A DNA stretch of 64,000 nucleotides from Candidatus Peregrinibacteria bacterium. GTDB taxonomy: Bacteria; Patescibacteriota; Gracilibacteria; UBA1369. Location of the stretch: NCBI GenBank assembly GCA_020851415.1, contig JADZCU010000004.1:1-64000 (forward strand), given 5' to 3'. The notes under the pieces are model-generated. The model ran no database searches, was not told the origin of the DNA, and was given only the letters and a program-made list of their open reading frames with translations. Position 1 is the stretch's first letter. Every line of letters starts with the position of its first letter. Shown piece by piece: positions 34,523 through 43,590 of the stretch. Both the position numbers and the translations under genes were made by a program.

Positions 34523-34558
34523 AAAAAAAGCCTGAGAATTTATGCCCAGGCTTTTTTT
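34523..34558. terminator. Bidirectional terminator
   Basis: AAAAAAAGCCTG and CAGGCTTTTTTT form a perfect 12-bp stem with A and T runs built in. It serves the + strand membrane-protein gene and the minus-strand DUF2207 gene. Confidence 0.9.
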
Positions 34559-34580
34559 AGTATTTGGATTTCATTTGATA

Positions 34581-36359
34581 TTACCAGGAGCTTCCACCGC
34601 CGCCGCCAAAACCACCACCTGATGAACCTCCGCTGAAACCACTGCCTCCGCCCGATGCTGATCTAGGTGATGATGCGAATGTTGTTTGCATTTCAGAGGC
34701 AACTGAATCCAGGGTGTTGCTGAATGCCATTACGTTGAAATTGTTGTGCCAGTGAGGATTTGATGAGACGTACCAACTTGGTGCGGTCTTATAGATCCCT
34801 TCAAAGGCTGATGCCCATTTGGAGGCTAACCCGAGAGTCATAGCGAAAGGGAGAATTTTTTCAAAGATATTTTCCTGTTCCTGGAACTTGATGCGATCAC
34901 GCTCCGCGGTTTTGATAAACATTTCCAGACCCCTAGCCTGATAGTACATATCTACGCCTTTTTTTGTTTTGGCCGGCATGTATTTAGCAAAAGCCAGAAC
35001 AACTCCACCCGAACTCAGTATGCCCAAAATGGCCGAGAGTGGGAAAAATGCTATGAACGCTCCCAGGCCAAAGAGTACTCCGAAGCATAAAATAGAGCCT
35101 ACTGTGTAATAAATGTTGCGGACTTTTTCCGGATTGGTAGGGAAGTAACCGTCTTTTACCATGTTGTTATAAACGGACTCTCTGATGCCTGGTAAGGAAC
35201 TGTAGAACTCGTTTTTGAGTGACGAAAGTTTTTTGCTTTCGCTCCCGTCGAAAAGTGCATTCAAAATTTTCTTTTCGTGATCTTTCAGCGTGTTGTCGGA
35301 GTTGTATTCTTTGAGTTTTATGAACTCGTAGTCGGTGCCGTCGAAGAGCAATCTTTTTTCTTTTAACTCCTTGATTTGTAAGTAGCCGCGTACCGCCATA
35401 TCCACAATAGTGGATGTGATGTCACGCATATCCAGGTTTTCATCTATGATGGTACCAATTTCCGTGGGGGTCATGCCCGGAGGAGCTTTATAAATTGGCA
35501 TGACGGCGTCACGTGTTTTTGGATCACGACCGCGGGTTGACCAGAGATAATAGAGTATGCCGAAAGTGATAAACGGCAGAGCGTATCCCCAATTGTCTAC
35601 AAAGAACCACCAGGCTTGCTGGGCAAAGCTTGGTTCGGCAACTATTCCTTTTGGAAAGCCAACAACGACTGTTAATCCGCTTAATGGGTTTAAATCCGGT
35701 GCTGTTGGAAGTTTATTGTCGTTTACCGAATATGTGACACTGTGATTCTGGATTTCCGGTGTACAGTTCTGTTCGGAGCTGCCGTATGATCCGGTGTAGC
35801 AGGTAGCTTTAATATCAGTGGTTTGAACTTTATCTGGCAGTGTAATTGTCGTGGTTACTTCATCCATCAATACATCCCATTGTGTACCAGTTGAGTTCCA
35901 GTAGAGTTCATCATAGGTGTCAAAACGATTGATGGCTCTTCCTACATCATAACTGATGCGGAAAGTGGATGGTTTATCCAATAGTATGTCGGCGTCACCA
36001 ATTTTAATGTTGAGAATATTGCCTTCTTTATATTGTTCATAGTTCCAGTTTTTCCCATTTTCATCGGTAACCGACGTTACCTGGAAATATAATGAAAGGT
36101 TGTTTCCGTAACGATCTCTATAGTCCACAGGGATAGAGCGAATTAATCCGTGGTGTGCTTCGTTCGTATAGTCGGCGACGATGGTTTCTGTGACGTTTAT
36201 GATGCCGTCTTCATTGATTTTGATGGCTGTATCGAATTTGTCTATGTCCCAGCCATAGCCGTAGGAAAAAGCCGTTGGTGCAAATGCAGCCACAGCCAAA
36301 AGGCTTACCAGAGTGTTTCTGGTAAACCTTGAGAATTGAGTCGAGAGGGAAGTTTTCAT
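34581..36359 (-). CDS. DUF2207 domain membrane protein
   Basis: 592 aa from MKTSLSTQFSRF (an upstream ATG would add 33 residues). Signal peptide about 1-35, an extracytoplasmic beta-rich DUF2207 domain with INEDGIINVTETIVADY and IRSIPVDYR, one membrane segment (about 270-288), a cytoplasmic winged-helix-like part (IVDMAVRGYLQIKE), a second hydrophobic pair (about 425-465), and a Gly/Ser-rich end (GGGFGGGGGSSW). LemA followed by DUF2207 is a widely conserved gene pair of unknown function. Here the same pair occurs. Confidence 0.88.
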   Translation of the reverse strand: MKTSLSTQFSRFTRNTLVSLLAVAAFAPTAFSYGYGWDIDKFDTAIKINEDGIINVTETIVADYTNEAHHGLIRSIPVDYRDRYGNNLSLYFQVTSVTDENGKNWNYEQYKEGNILNIKIGDADILLDKPSTFRISYDVGRAINRFDTYDELYWNSTGTQWDVLMDEVTTTITLPDKVQTTDIKATCYTGSYGSSEQNCTPEIQNHSVTYSVNDNKLPTAPDLNPLSGLTVVVGFPKGIVAEPSFAQQAWWFFVDNWGYALPFITFGILYYLWSTRGRDPKTRDAVMPIYKAPPGMTPTEIGTIIDENLDMRDITSTIVDMAVRGYLQIKELKEKRLLFDGTDYEFIKLKEYNSDNTLKDHEKKILNALFDGSESKKLSSLKNEFYSSLPGIRESVYNNMVKDGYFPTNPEKVRNIYYTVGSILCFGVLFGLGAFIAFFPLSAILGILSSGGVVLAFAKYMPAKTKKGVDMYYQARGLEMFIKTAERDRIKFQEQENIFEKILPFAMTLGLASKWASAFEGIYKTAPSWYVSSNPHWHNNFNVMAFSNTLDSVASEMQTTFASSPRSASGGGSGFSGGSSGGGFGGGGGSSW

Positions 36360-36435
36360 AAATGCGGAATAAGTTTTGGGAAGGGACTTGCCTTGCTCAT
36401 TACAGAAGTTGATACTTTCTGTGTGTGCCAAGGGT

Positions 36436-37011
36436 TTATTTTTCTGCCTTATCTTCAAAACTTACTTTTACGTTTTCACGTTCTTCAGGACTTGATACTT
36501 CAAAGAACTGACGTTTTACGAAGCCAAGAATTCCAGCAAAAATGTTGTTTGGGAATACCATAACTTTTGTATTGAAATCACGCACTGTCGCATTGTAGTA
36601 ACGGCGTGAAAGTTGGAGATGTTCTTCGATCTCTTTGAGTGTAGCCTGCAGATCCATGAAGTTCTGGTTTGCTTTCAAATCAGGATAGTTTTCCGCAACG
36701 GCGAAGAGTGTTTTCAATGCTCCGGCAAGCATACCTTCAGCCTGTGCTTTTTGTTCTGGTGTGTTTGCGCCCATAGCCATGTTACGTGCTTTTGTAACTT
36801 GTTCCAGTGTTCCTTTTTCATGTTTAGCATAACCCTTTACTGTTTCCACCATATTTGGGATCAGGTCGTAACGGCGTTTGAGTTGGGTTTCAATATCTGC
36901 CCAGCCTTCGTCTACTTTTACGCTTAACTGTACTAATCCGTTATAAATACCAATTGCAGCAAAAGCGATTACCGCAACAACGCCGAGAATTATGAGAAGT
37001 GTTGGATCCAT
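36436..37011 (-). CDS. lemA: LemA family protein
   Basis: 191 aa from MDPTLLIILG. One N-terminal membrane segment (about 3-22), then a long helical bundle: YNGLVQLSVKVDEGWADIETQLKRRYDLIPNMVETVKGYA is the family signature, ending with a conserved FPNNIFAGILGF near the C-terminus. The function is unknown. It lies 76 nt before the DUF2207 gene in the same direction. Confidence 0.95.
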   Translation of the reverse strand: MDPTLLIILGVVAVIAFAAIGIYNGLVQLSVKVDEGWADIETQLKRRYDLIPNMVETVKGYAKHEKGTLEQVTKARNMAMGANTPEQKAQAEGMLAGALKTLFAVAENYPDLKANQNFMDLQATLKEIEEHLQLSRRYYNATVRDFNTKVMVFPNNIFAGILGFVKRQFFEVSSPEERENVKVSFEDKAEK

Positions 37012-37138
37012 ATTTATATAATTAAGAATGAACTCAGGGCTTATTGTAGGCTTTATTTTGAGGAAATGCAAAGTATCTTGAAGCCAACTTTACATACTGA
37101 AATGTAAAGTATTTTTGACAGGTTTTTGTGGGGTGAAA

Positions 37139-39856
37139 CTAGAGTATGGACGTTAACTCTTCGCGGCTGGTATAGGCTACTTTTATACCCTCCGGTAATG
37201 ACTGGATGAATTTAGGGCCGTAAGATTTTTGTACTATGCGTGTATCCAGGATGACAATACTGCCGGTATCTTTGCTGGTACGAATAAGGCGGCCGAAACC
37301 CTGTTTGAATTTAAGAATAGCCCGGGGGAGTTGAAACTCTTTAAAGCTGTCCGTGTATTTTTGGCTGCGTGCTACGATCAGCGGGTCGTCTGGCGGGTCG
37401 AAGGGGAGTTTCAGCATGACGACGCAAGTGAGATCTTTCCCGGGAATATCTACGCCTTCCCAAAAACTTGCAGTACCAAAAATGGCTGAAGTTGCCGGTT
37501 CGTCTTTAAAGTGTTCGAGGATTTTGCCGCGTCCGCCTGTTACGTTTTGAGCAAGAACGGTAAATCCTTTTTCTTTTAGACGAGGAGCGATTTCAAAATA
37601 CGTAGCAGAGAGAGCTTTTTTTGATGTGAATAACACCAGTGTGCGTCCACCGTTTTTTTGAATAATTTTTTCAATTATTTGTGAACATTGAATGAAGTAG
37701 CCTTCGGTCATTGGCTCGGCCAAGTCCTGCGGGATAAGGATTTTTACTTGATCAGGGTAGGAGAAGTGTGAGGGGAGTGCGTATTCCTCAAACTCCTGGC
37801 CCAAACTTAACTGCTCACGGAAGAAGTTGAAGCTTGGGTCTGTTCGAAGTGTGGCGGATGTCAGTATGCAACTTCGTTTTTTGTCGAAGAGCAGATTTTT
37901 GAGTTTTTCACCTATATTGTATGGAGCGCTTTTTACGCTGATGTTGCCTTCAAGAGTTTTATAGATCCAGCTGATGCGTTGACCTAATGTTTCTTTATTC
38001 ATGATGGTGTTGAGATCCATGAACTTTTGTTCGATTTCCAAGAGCATGGATTTGAACTCTTTGCGGAGTTTATCATTGTTAATGTAGTTGTTTTCTTCTA
38101 TGGCGCGCAGTTGATGAATGAGGTGTGTGCCGTGTTCTTTTACTGAAACGGAGGCCTGGGTTATTTTTTCCCATTCTGCGGTTTGATAAAGAGACGGACG
38201 CAAATTGATCTGAGCCTGGTATTGATTTGGCTGTAGATATCTTTCGAAGAAAATGCCGATCAATCCAAAGAAAATTTCGATGCGACTGATGAGCTGATTG
38301 TTTAAGGCTCTGCTGATTTTCATGGTTTCAGACCCTTCTGTTACCGCTGCGCGCAACATGCCAACTTGGTCGATAGTGGCCAACATTCTTTCGAAGGGTT
38401 TCAAAAAGTTGTGCATGGAAAGAGCCAGTGTGAGACTGTCCGTTGCGACGTTTTCCAGATGATGGGCCTCGTCGATGATGAGATGATTGTAGTCGGGGAG
38501 GAGGGGAGTTTCGGCAATGGCATCTTGTAAAAGCAGGGCGTGATTTACAACTATAATGTCGGCGTGTTCCGCTCTTTTGCGGGCTTTTACCAGGAAGCAG
38601 CCACTCTTAAATTCATTGTCATCGTGAGGACAAAGGTGTTCGCTGCAACATATATCATCAAGCATGGTGAACTCTTTGCCTTGGACAGTGAGTTCATTCA
38701 GATCACCGGTTTTAGTTTTTGGTAGCCATAATACTATTTTGAGGAGCATGCAGACTTCATGATCCAGAAAAGCGTTTTTGTTGAGAAAGTTTTGCAGGCG
38801 TCGCAGGGAAAGATAGTTTTTCCTGCCCTTGAGCAATGCAAAACGTCTTGATTGGATGCCGATTTTTTCCAGTGCTTTGTTGAGTAAAGGAAGATCTTTT
38901 AGCAGTAATTGATCCTGGAGATTATGGGTAAATGTGGAGGCGACAATTTTCTGATTCGTTTTTAAGTTGTATTCAGAAGCGGCTGCAAGATAAGCCAGGG
39001 TTTTGCCTGTACCTGTTCCGGCCTCGATGATTACCTGTTTATTTTTTGCGAAAGCGTCGCCGATGATTTCCGCCATCTTTTTTTGTGACGGGCGTTCTTC
39101 GTAGTCTTTTATTACTTTGGACAATGCTCCGTTTGACTCAAAGATGTTGAGCATCTCAATGTCTTCAACCTTATAACTAAAATCTTTTTCTTCCTGATCG
39201 GTACCGAAATCGGTTTCAGGAAGTGTAATTTCTTCTGAGGTTATCTGAGTCTTTTGTCTGTTTTCAAATAACGGCTTTAGCGACCAGGTGCTCTTATTTA
39301 AAATTTGGGTAATGGCTGTGAGAGATTTTTCATCTATTTCGTTTAACTTTTGTTCGAGTAAATTAAAGAGGTCGAAGCTGGCAATAGTGTCGGACATCGC
39401 GCGATGTTTGTTTTTGTGCTGGATGTTCAAAATGCGGGTGAGAGCCTCTAGGCTGTAGGAAGCCAACCCTGGTAGTAAAATTGTGGAAAGCTGAAGGGTA
39501 TCGTAGAGCTCATTTGTTAATAGAAGCCCTTTTTGGTTCAAAAAGTTTACATCGAAGCTGATGTTGTGACCTACGATAGGGTGTTTTCCGATAAACTCTA
39601 CAATTTTAGCTCCTACATCCTTAAAGAAAGGTGCGTCAGTAACATCTTCCTCTTTGATACCCGTGATATGGGTGATCATTGGAGGAATTGTAACTTGTGG
39701 GTTTATGAGTGTTTCGTATTGATCAATGATCTTGCCGTCTTGAAATTTGATGATGGCGATTTCAATAAGCTGATCAGCTATGGGGTCAAAACCGGTGGTT
39801 TCAATATCGAGTGCTATGTAGATTGAATCTGATTGTTTCTTGGTTCTTTGGCTCAT
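37139..39856 (-). CDS. dinG: DinG-type helicase with N-terminal DnaQ exonuclease
   Basis: 905 aa. Residues about 10-180 form a 3'-5' exonuclease of the DEDD type (IALDIETTGFDP, GHNISFDVNFL, HRAMSDTIAS). Then a Rad3/XPD-type superfamily 2 helicase: Walker A IEAGTGTGKTLAY (about 278), a four-cysteine stretch (DDICCSEHLCPHDDNEFKSGC) like the Fe-S site of XPD/DinG, the DEAH motif LIIDEAHHLE, and the closing SFWEGVDIPGK and GFGRLIRT motifs. The fusion is the form seen in B. subtilis DinG. It probably processes recombination or replication intermediates. Divergent from the RNA candidate. Confidence 0.93.
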   Translation of the reverse strand: MSQRTKKQSDSIYIALDIETTGFDPIADQLIEIAIIKFQDGKIIDQYETLINPQVTIPPMITHITGIKEEDVTDAPFFKDVGAKIVEFIGKHPIVGHNISFDVNFLNQKGLLLTNELYDTLQLSTILLPGLASYSLEALTRILNIQHKNKHRAMSDTIASFDLFNLLEQKLNEIDEKSLTAITQILNKSTWSLKPLFENRQKTQITSEEITLPETDFGTDQEEKDFSYKVEDIEMLNIFESNGALSKVIKDYEERPSQKKMAEIIGDAFAKNKQVIIEAGTGTGKTLAYLAAASEYNLKTNQKIVASTFTHNLQDQLLLKDLPLLNKALEKIGIQSRRFALLKGRKNYLSLRRLQNFLNKNAFLDHEVCMLLKIVLWLPKTKTGDLNELTVQGKEFTMLDDICCSEHLCPHDDNEFKSGCFLVKARKRAEHADIIVVNHALLLQDAIAETPLLPDYNHLIIDEAHHLENVATDSLTLALSMHNFLKPFERMLATIDQVGMLRAAVTEGSETMKISRALNNQLISRIEIFFGLIGIFFERYLQPNQYQAQINLRPSLYQTAEWEKITQASVSVKEHGTHLIHQLRAIEENNYINNDKLRKEFKSMLLEIEQKFMDLNTIMNKETLGQRISWIYKTLEGNISVKSAPYNIGEKLKNLLFDKKRSCILTSATLRTDPSFNFFREQLSLGQEFEEYALPSHFSYPDQVKILIPQDLAEPMTEGYFIQCSQIIEKIIQKNGGRTLVLFTSKKALSATYFEIAPRLKEKGFTVLAQNVTGGRGKILEHFKDEPATSAIFGTASFWEGVDIPGKDLTCVVMLKLPFDPPDDPLIVARSQKYTDSFKEFQLPRAILKFKQGFGRLIRTSKDTGSIVILDTRIVQKSYGPKFIQSLPEGIKVAYTSREELTSIL

Positions 39857-39905
39857 CTTAGACCTCGTGTTTAAATTAAAAAATATCCTCTACTTATGTA
39901 CACAG

Positions 39906-39911
39906 CTATAA
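39906..39911 (+). promoter_or_regulatory. Possible -10 of the large RNA
   Basis: TATAAT with no good -35 at the usual distance. It would start transcription near 39918. Confidence 0.35.
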
Positions 39912-39917
39912 TTTGCA

Positions 39918-40536
39918 AAAATCTGTGGGCGAGTTACAATGGCGTGAAATTCAGATGCAGGAACGAGTCAGCCGATAGGCGCCTTAATCCAGAAAGCTGG
40001 AAGCCCTACGACTCTATCACTTCCCACCGAGAATTTCACTCTAAAACAAAAATACACATAGGGCGGACGCCCCAAACAAAAACAAAGGGAGCGCAAGTTC
40101 CCAATCAAACAAAAATACACAGGGGGAAAAACAAAGAAAGATGGTGAGATCATTTACAATCAGGCTCATATAAACAACCTCTGTAAAGATCGATAGGAGA
40201 GCTAAGTCGCAATTCTGGAACCCTCATCTGGTATTGCACCCTAGAAGGCTTGGCTCTCCCTCAATCTCTGCTCGGTGGTGGCTCCACTTTGACCAAGTGA
40301 TGGCCGATTACAGCTTCCTGGTGTTTCTTGTTATCCTTCGGGGTCCTGAAGCACACCAACAGGTGGTCCGTGGCTGGACTGGAAATAATAAGCCAAAACT
40401 CTGCAAAGATTTCGGTCGGTCAACCGTTAAAACAAAATTCCCAAAACAAAAACCTTGAGTCCTCATTTATTTTTTATCTTGAGGTACCCATAAGGATCGG
40501 AATTTAAGTCAGCCCCGCGAAAGCGGGGCTTTTCTT
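39918..40536 (+). ncRNA. Candidate large structured noncoding RNA (about 600 nt)
   Basis: An 800-nt gap with no credible ORF but many exact helices: GTGAAATTC/GAATTTCAC (39944-39952 with 40031-40039), crossed by GTGGG/CCCAC (39925-39929 with 40023-40027), a pseudoknot; GAGTC/GACTC (39965 and 40010); a GNRA hairpin GGGAGC-GCAA-GTTCCC (40087-40102); an 11-bp helix (40196-40206 with 40249-40259) enclosing GCAAT/ATTGC; and a UUCG-capped hairpin (40320-40357). A-rich linkers carry a repeated AACAAAAATACACA. A possible -10 (TATAAT, 39906-39911) precedes it and a perfect terminator closes it. I see no tmRNA, RNase P, SRP, group I or group II core. Confidence 0.55.
40511..40536 (+). terminator. Rho-independent terminator of the large RNA
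   Basis: AGCCCCGC-GAAA-GCGGGGCT followed by TTTCTT on the + strand. No + strand gene ends upstream within 6 kb, so it must belong to a noncoding transcript. Confidence 0.9.
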
Positions 40537-40657
40537 ATATATGGCTTTTGTCAGAGTGCTTTTAAACAAATATTTACAGCAGTTGGGGCGTAAAAGTCGT
40601 TGATTTTTGTCATTTTAATTCATATAATCGGGCGGCATTTTTAATATTTTTTCTGTT

Positions 40658-41170
40658 ATGAGTGGAATTGATAATCGTGAACCTGAGGTGGCAATTCGTC
40701 AGACCGAAGGTGAAAAATGGTTTTCAGGTACAGTAGAATCGGCCATTTCTAACGCTCTTTTGGTTCGTTTGCATGATACACAAAAGGATATTTGGATTGT
40801 TGTAAACGGTCTTACCGAACTTCCCACAAAACCAAATCCGTTAAAGAAAATCAACCCCGCTGAAGTTCCGACTGTTCGTGTTATGCCACGAACTTTGGAT
40901 GAAGATGGTCAAAAAAAGACTGTTGAGTTTGCGGTTAGTGATAGATATTTAAGTGTGATTGCCGCAGCGGAGAAGGAAACTATTCATAGGTTTTATGCCG
41001 CTTTGGAAAAAGGACAAGATCCGGCAATGATTGAACCTGCCGTACCGGTGGTTCATGCGGCAAAGTATGCCAATAATCGTGCTGAGCTTGAAATATCTCT
41101 TACAGATACAGATTTATCCGACGCCGGTCCTTCGTCAGGTGTTCGTGAACACATGGCAAAGACAGCTTAA
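40658..41170 (+). CDS. Unrecognised 170-aa protein
   Basis: No family recognised. Soluble, no signal peptide. The first 50 residues look beta-rich (EKWFSGTVESAISNALLVRLHDTQKDIWIVVNG), perhaps a small barrel; the rest is mixed, with a polar end. It lies 120 nt after the terminator of the structured RNA and is followed by its own strong terminator, so it is a single-gene unit. Whether it works with the RNA is unknown. Confidence 0.68.
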   Translation: MSGIDNREPEVAIRQTEGEKWFSGTVESAISNALLVRLHDTQKDIWIVVNGLTELPTKPNPLKKINPAEVPTVRVMPRTLDEDGQKKTVEFAVSDRYLSVIAAAEKETIHRFYAALEKGQDPAMIEPAVPVVHAAKYANNRAELEISLTDTDLSDAGPSSGVREHMAKTA

Positions 41171-41193
41171 TAATAATTTTGAATAATTAAAAA

Positions 41194-41222
41194 GGGTGGA
41201 AGTCAGCTTCCACCCTTTTTTT
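41194..41222. terminator. Bidirectional terminator
   Basis: GGGTGGAAG-TCAG-CTTCCACCC with an A run before and seven T after. It separates the + strand unknown gene and the minus-strand SLH gene. Confidence 0.92.
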
Positions 41223-41242
41223 GTTACTTTATGTTAGCGAGT

Positions 41243-43576
41243 TTATTCAGCATCGCTTTCCAGGTGATAGAAGCCGCTGATGATTTTTGTGGCTTCAGCA
41301 CGTGTGAGGTTGCGTGTAGGTTCAAATGTGATTGGGGTTACACCGCTTACCAGGTTGTAGTAGCGAGCTGCTCTTACCGCTCCGAAGAACCAGTCTGATG
41401 GTTTTACATCTAAGAATGAGTATTCTGAATATGTTGCATCTACGCTCTTCATTTTTGAACTCATGTTGAAGAGGATTTGTACTGCTTCAGCGCGGGCTAT
41501 AGAAGCATTTGGACGGAAGGTTTTGTCGTCGAAGCCTTTTACCAGATTGTTGGCGGCAGCCTGGTCTACGATTGGTGCAAACCAGTCGTTGGAATAATCT
41601 ATATCCGTGAAGCGATCTTCAAACTGCTGAGAATCGTAAGCGTAGTAGTTGCCGGCGAGTTCAGAGGCTTTGAGTGCCATCTTGGTGAACTCTGCTCGTG
41701 TCACATCTCTTTCAGGATGGAAGCAACCGTCTTCATAACCCTTTACGACTTCCATACCACTTAAATCAGAAACGTAAATCCAGAACCAGTCTGTATAATA
41801 AACATCACAGAAGTTTGCGGTTGGAGCGAAAGGAGATTCAGGTATTTCGTAGTCATAATACTGACCCTGTTCTTTGAACCACTCTGCAGCGGTTTCGAAA
41901 GTTTTTGCCAATCCTTCAACATCAACATTCATGTTCATTGTTGCCCAGACGGTATCACTGTCCGCAAATGACATCCATGAAATGTCTTTAAATGGAGCCA
42001 TGAAATCGTTGTAACCAGTTACTGCGTCTTCAGGTGCACCCAGGTCTTGCATAGCCATAGTTACGTAGTCGTTGAGTGTTTTGACATCGAAGTAACCAAT
42101 TTCTGCTACTGGCTGATTCAGTATTGGGAATGCTGCTTCGAAAGTGCTGTTATCTTTTAAGCTGTGATTTAACATGTTGCCCAAACTTGGGAGTGTAGAG
42201 ATAACCATTGTTCCATCAATAGTTGTCGTCATGTAGAGAGTGATAGTAACCTGGTCGTCACCTACAAGATCCATTATGGAATCACCTTCCGCACGGAGAA
42301 CTGTGCCGAAGTTAAAGGTGTTTTTGTAGAATTTTGAGCCATTCATGTCCACGATTTCGCTGTTGAAAAAGTCTACACCGGCCTCTGTTTCCACTGGTGC
42401 CATGATCTTTTTTAAGTATTCATTTAATTTTTCTACCGTAGCCGCGTTGGCATATTTATTACTGGCAACATCCACCATCCATGTTACTGCCGGTATCAGG
42501 CGATCTGTTTTGTGGACAGTGAACATTTGCTGATTTTTCATGAGACTTAAGATTTCTTTGTCGAAGTCGATGTTTGAATCTGCCTTGAACTCATTTTTCC
42601 AGGCAATGTAATCTTCGTCGGCAAACATGTCGCCATAGAGAAGAACTGCATCTGTCATCCATGAATCGGTGAGGTTCACTTCTCCATACATCATCAATCC
42701 TGTACCGGAGATTTTTTCCCAGAGTTTTGGTACGAAATTATGTTTGTCGAAACTCATGTTGAGCTCTTTGAGTTGAGCATCATCACCTTCAATGGCTATG
42801 TTCATGGTGAAGCCGGTGCTGTTTTGACTTACCCAAACTCCTTCGCCTTCCATACTGCTGATGACGTCTTTGTTGAAGTTGGCAAACTGAGGGAATACAT
42901 CGCCCAACTCTGCAAGCGCATCACCGATTTGATCACCCATTTCCGCAGGATTTACATACATTGAAAAGAATGCTGCATCGTTGGCATGCGTCATAATATC
43001 CATATAGTTGCTGTAGTTGGCGAGGGCATCATTTTTGGTGCCTTTATAACGATCAACGACTTCCATAGCGTTTTCTTTGTTGCTGGTCATGATGAATAGT
43101 CCACCAATATGGACTACGACTGTATCGTTATCTCCTACATAAAGAGTTACACCATTATATGTTTCTTCGGTGATAGTCATTTCTGATTTTGCTTTTTCGT
43201 AGAGGGAAAGAAAGCCTTCTTCGGTTACGCGAACTCCCATGTACATTTCTGGGTCTTTTAAAATGCCTTCTTCGCTTTCAATTTCATTTGGCATATCCAT
43301 ACCGTAGACCAGACGGTTGTTATCTAAAATGACATCAATCAGCGCCATGTCGCTTTCGCTGCTGGTGTTTTCGGCGGTCATGGACTGTTTAATCAGGTCT
43401 TTGAGTTGAACTTCAAAGGGATTCTTAACGGTTGTGTCGAGTGTGTATACTGCGTCAATGTTGGCCGGAAGCAGTTGTTCCATGGCAATGTTTTCTGATG
43501 CTGCCATTGAAATTGAAGATGCGCCAAGCACTCCAATACCTGTGGCAACCCCCAGAATTTTTCGTGAGAGCTTCAT
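41243..43576 (-). CDS. Secreted protein with C-terminal SLH repeats
   Basis: 777 aa from MKLSRKILGVATG. Signal peptide about 1-26 (ending SISMAASE). The large N-terminal part (about 30-590) resembles DUF3352-type proteins (LLPANIDAVYTLDTT, repeated YVGDNDTVVVHIGGLFIMTSN units), whose role is unknown. Three SLH repeats follow (VVKGYEDGCFHPERDVTRAE, LVKGFDDKTFRPNASIARAE, VSGVTPITFEPTRNLTRAE). SLH at the C-terminus would hold it on the cell surface. It begins 15 nt after carA in the same direction, but a functional link is not apparent. Upstream in-frame ATG would read into carA and is rejected. Confidence 0.87.
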   Translation of the reverse strand: MKLSRKILGVATGIGVLGASSISMAASENIAMEQLLPANIDAVYTLDTTVKNPFEVQLKDLIKQSMTAENTSSESDMALIDVILDNNRLVYGMDMPNEIESEEGILKDPEMYMGVRVTEEGFLSLYEKAKSEMTITEETYNGVTLYVGDNDTVVVHIGGLFIMTSNKENAMEVVDRYKGTKNDALANYSNYMDIMTHANDAAFFSMYVNPAEMGDQIGDALAELGDVFPQFANFNKDVISSMEGEGVWVSQNSTGFTMNIAIEGDDAQLKELNMSFDKHNFVPKLWEKISGTGLMMYGEVNLTDSWMTDAVLLYGDMFADEDYIAWKNEFKADSNIDFDKEILSLMKNQQMFTVHKTDRLIPAVTWMVDVASNKYANAATVEKLNEYLKKIMAPVETEAGVDFFNSEIVDMNGSKFYKNTFNFGTVLRAEGDSIMDLVGDDQVTITLYMTTTIDGTMVISTLPSLGNMLNHSLKDNSTFEAAFPILNQPVAEIGYFDVKTLNDYVTMAMQDLGAPEDAVTGYNDFMAPFKDISWMSFADSDTVWATMNMNVDVEGLAKTFETAAEWFKEQGQYYDYEIPESPFAPTANFCDVYYTDWFWIYVSDLSGMEVVKGYEDGCFHPERDVTRAEFTKMALKASELAGNYYAYDSQQFEDRFTDIDYSNDWFAPIVDQAAANNLVKGFDDKTFRPNASIARAEAVQILFNMSSKMKSVDATYSEYSFLDVKPSDWFFGAVRAARYYNLVSGVTPITFEPTRNLTRAEATKIISGFYHLESDAE

Positions 43577-43590
43577 AGAAATGGTTATGA

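Noticed and set aside
39896-40458. Short ORFs (83 and 74 aa) inside the structured RNA region
   Set aside because: They have low-complexity, Arg/Lys-rich products with no homology I recognise, cross the exact helices, and start without signals. The region is better explained as RNA.
39918-40536. tmRNA, RNase P RNA, SRP RNA, group I or group II intron
   Set aside because: None of the conserved cores (GGUUCGA-type tmRNA end, GGAAAGUCC, GGAAG loop, intron P/Q/R/S or domain V) could be found on either strand.
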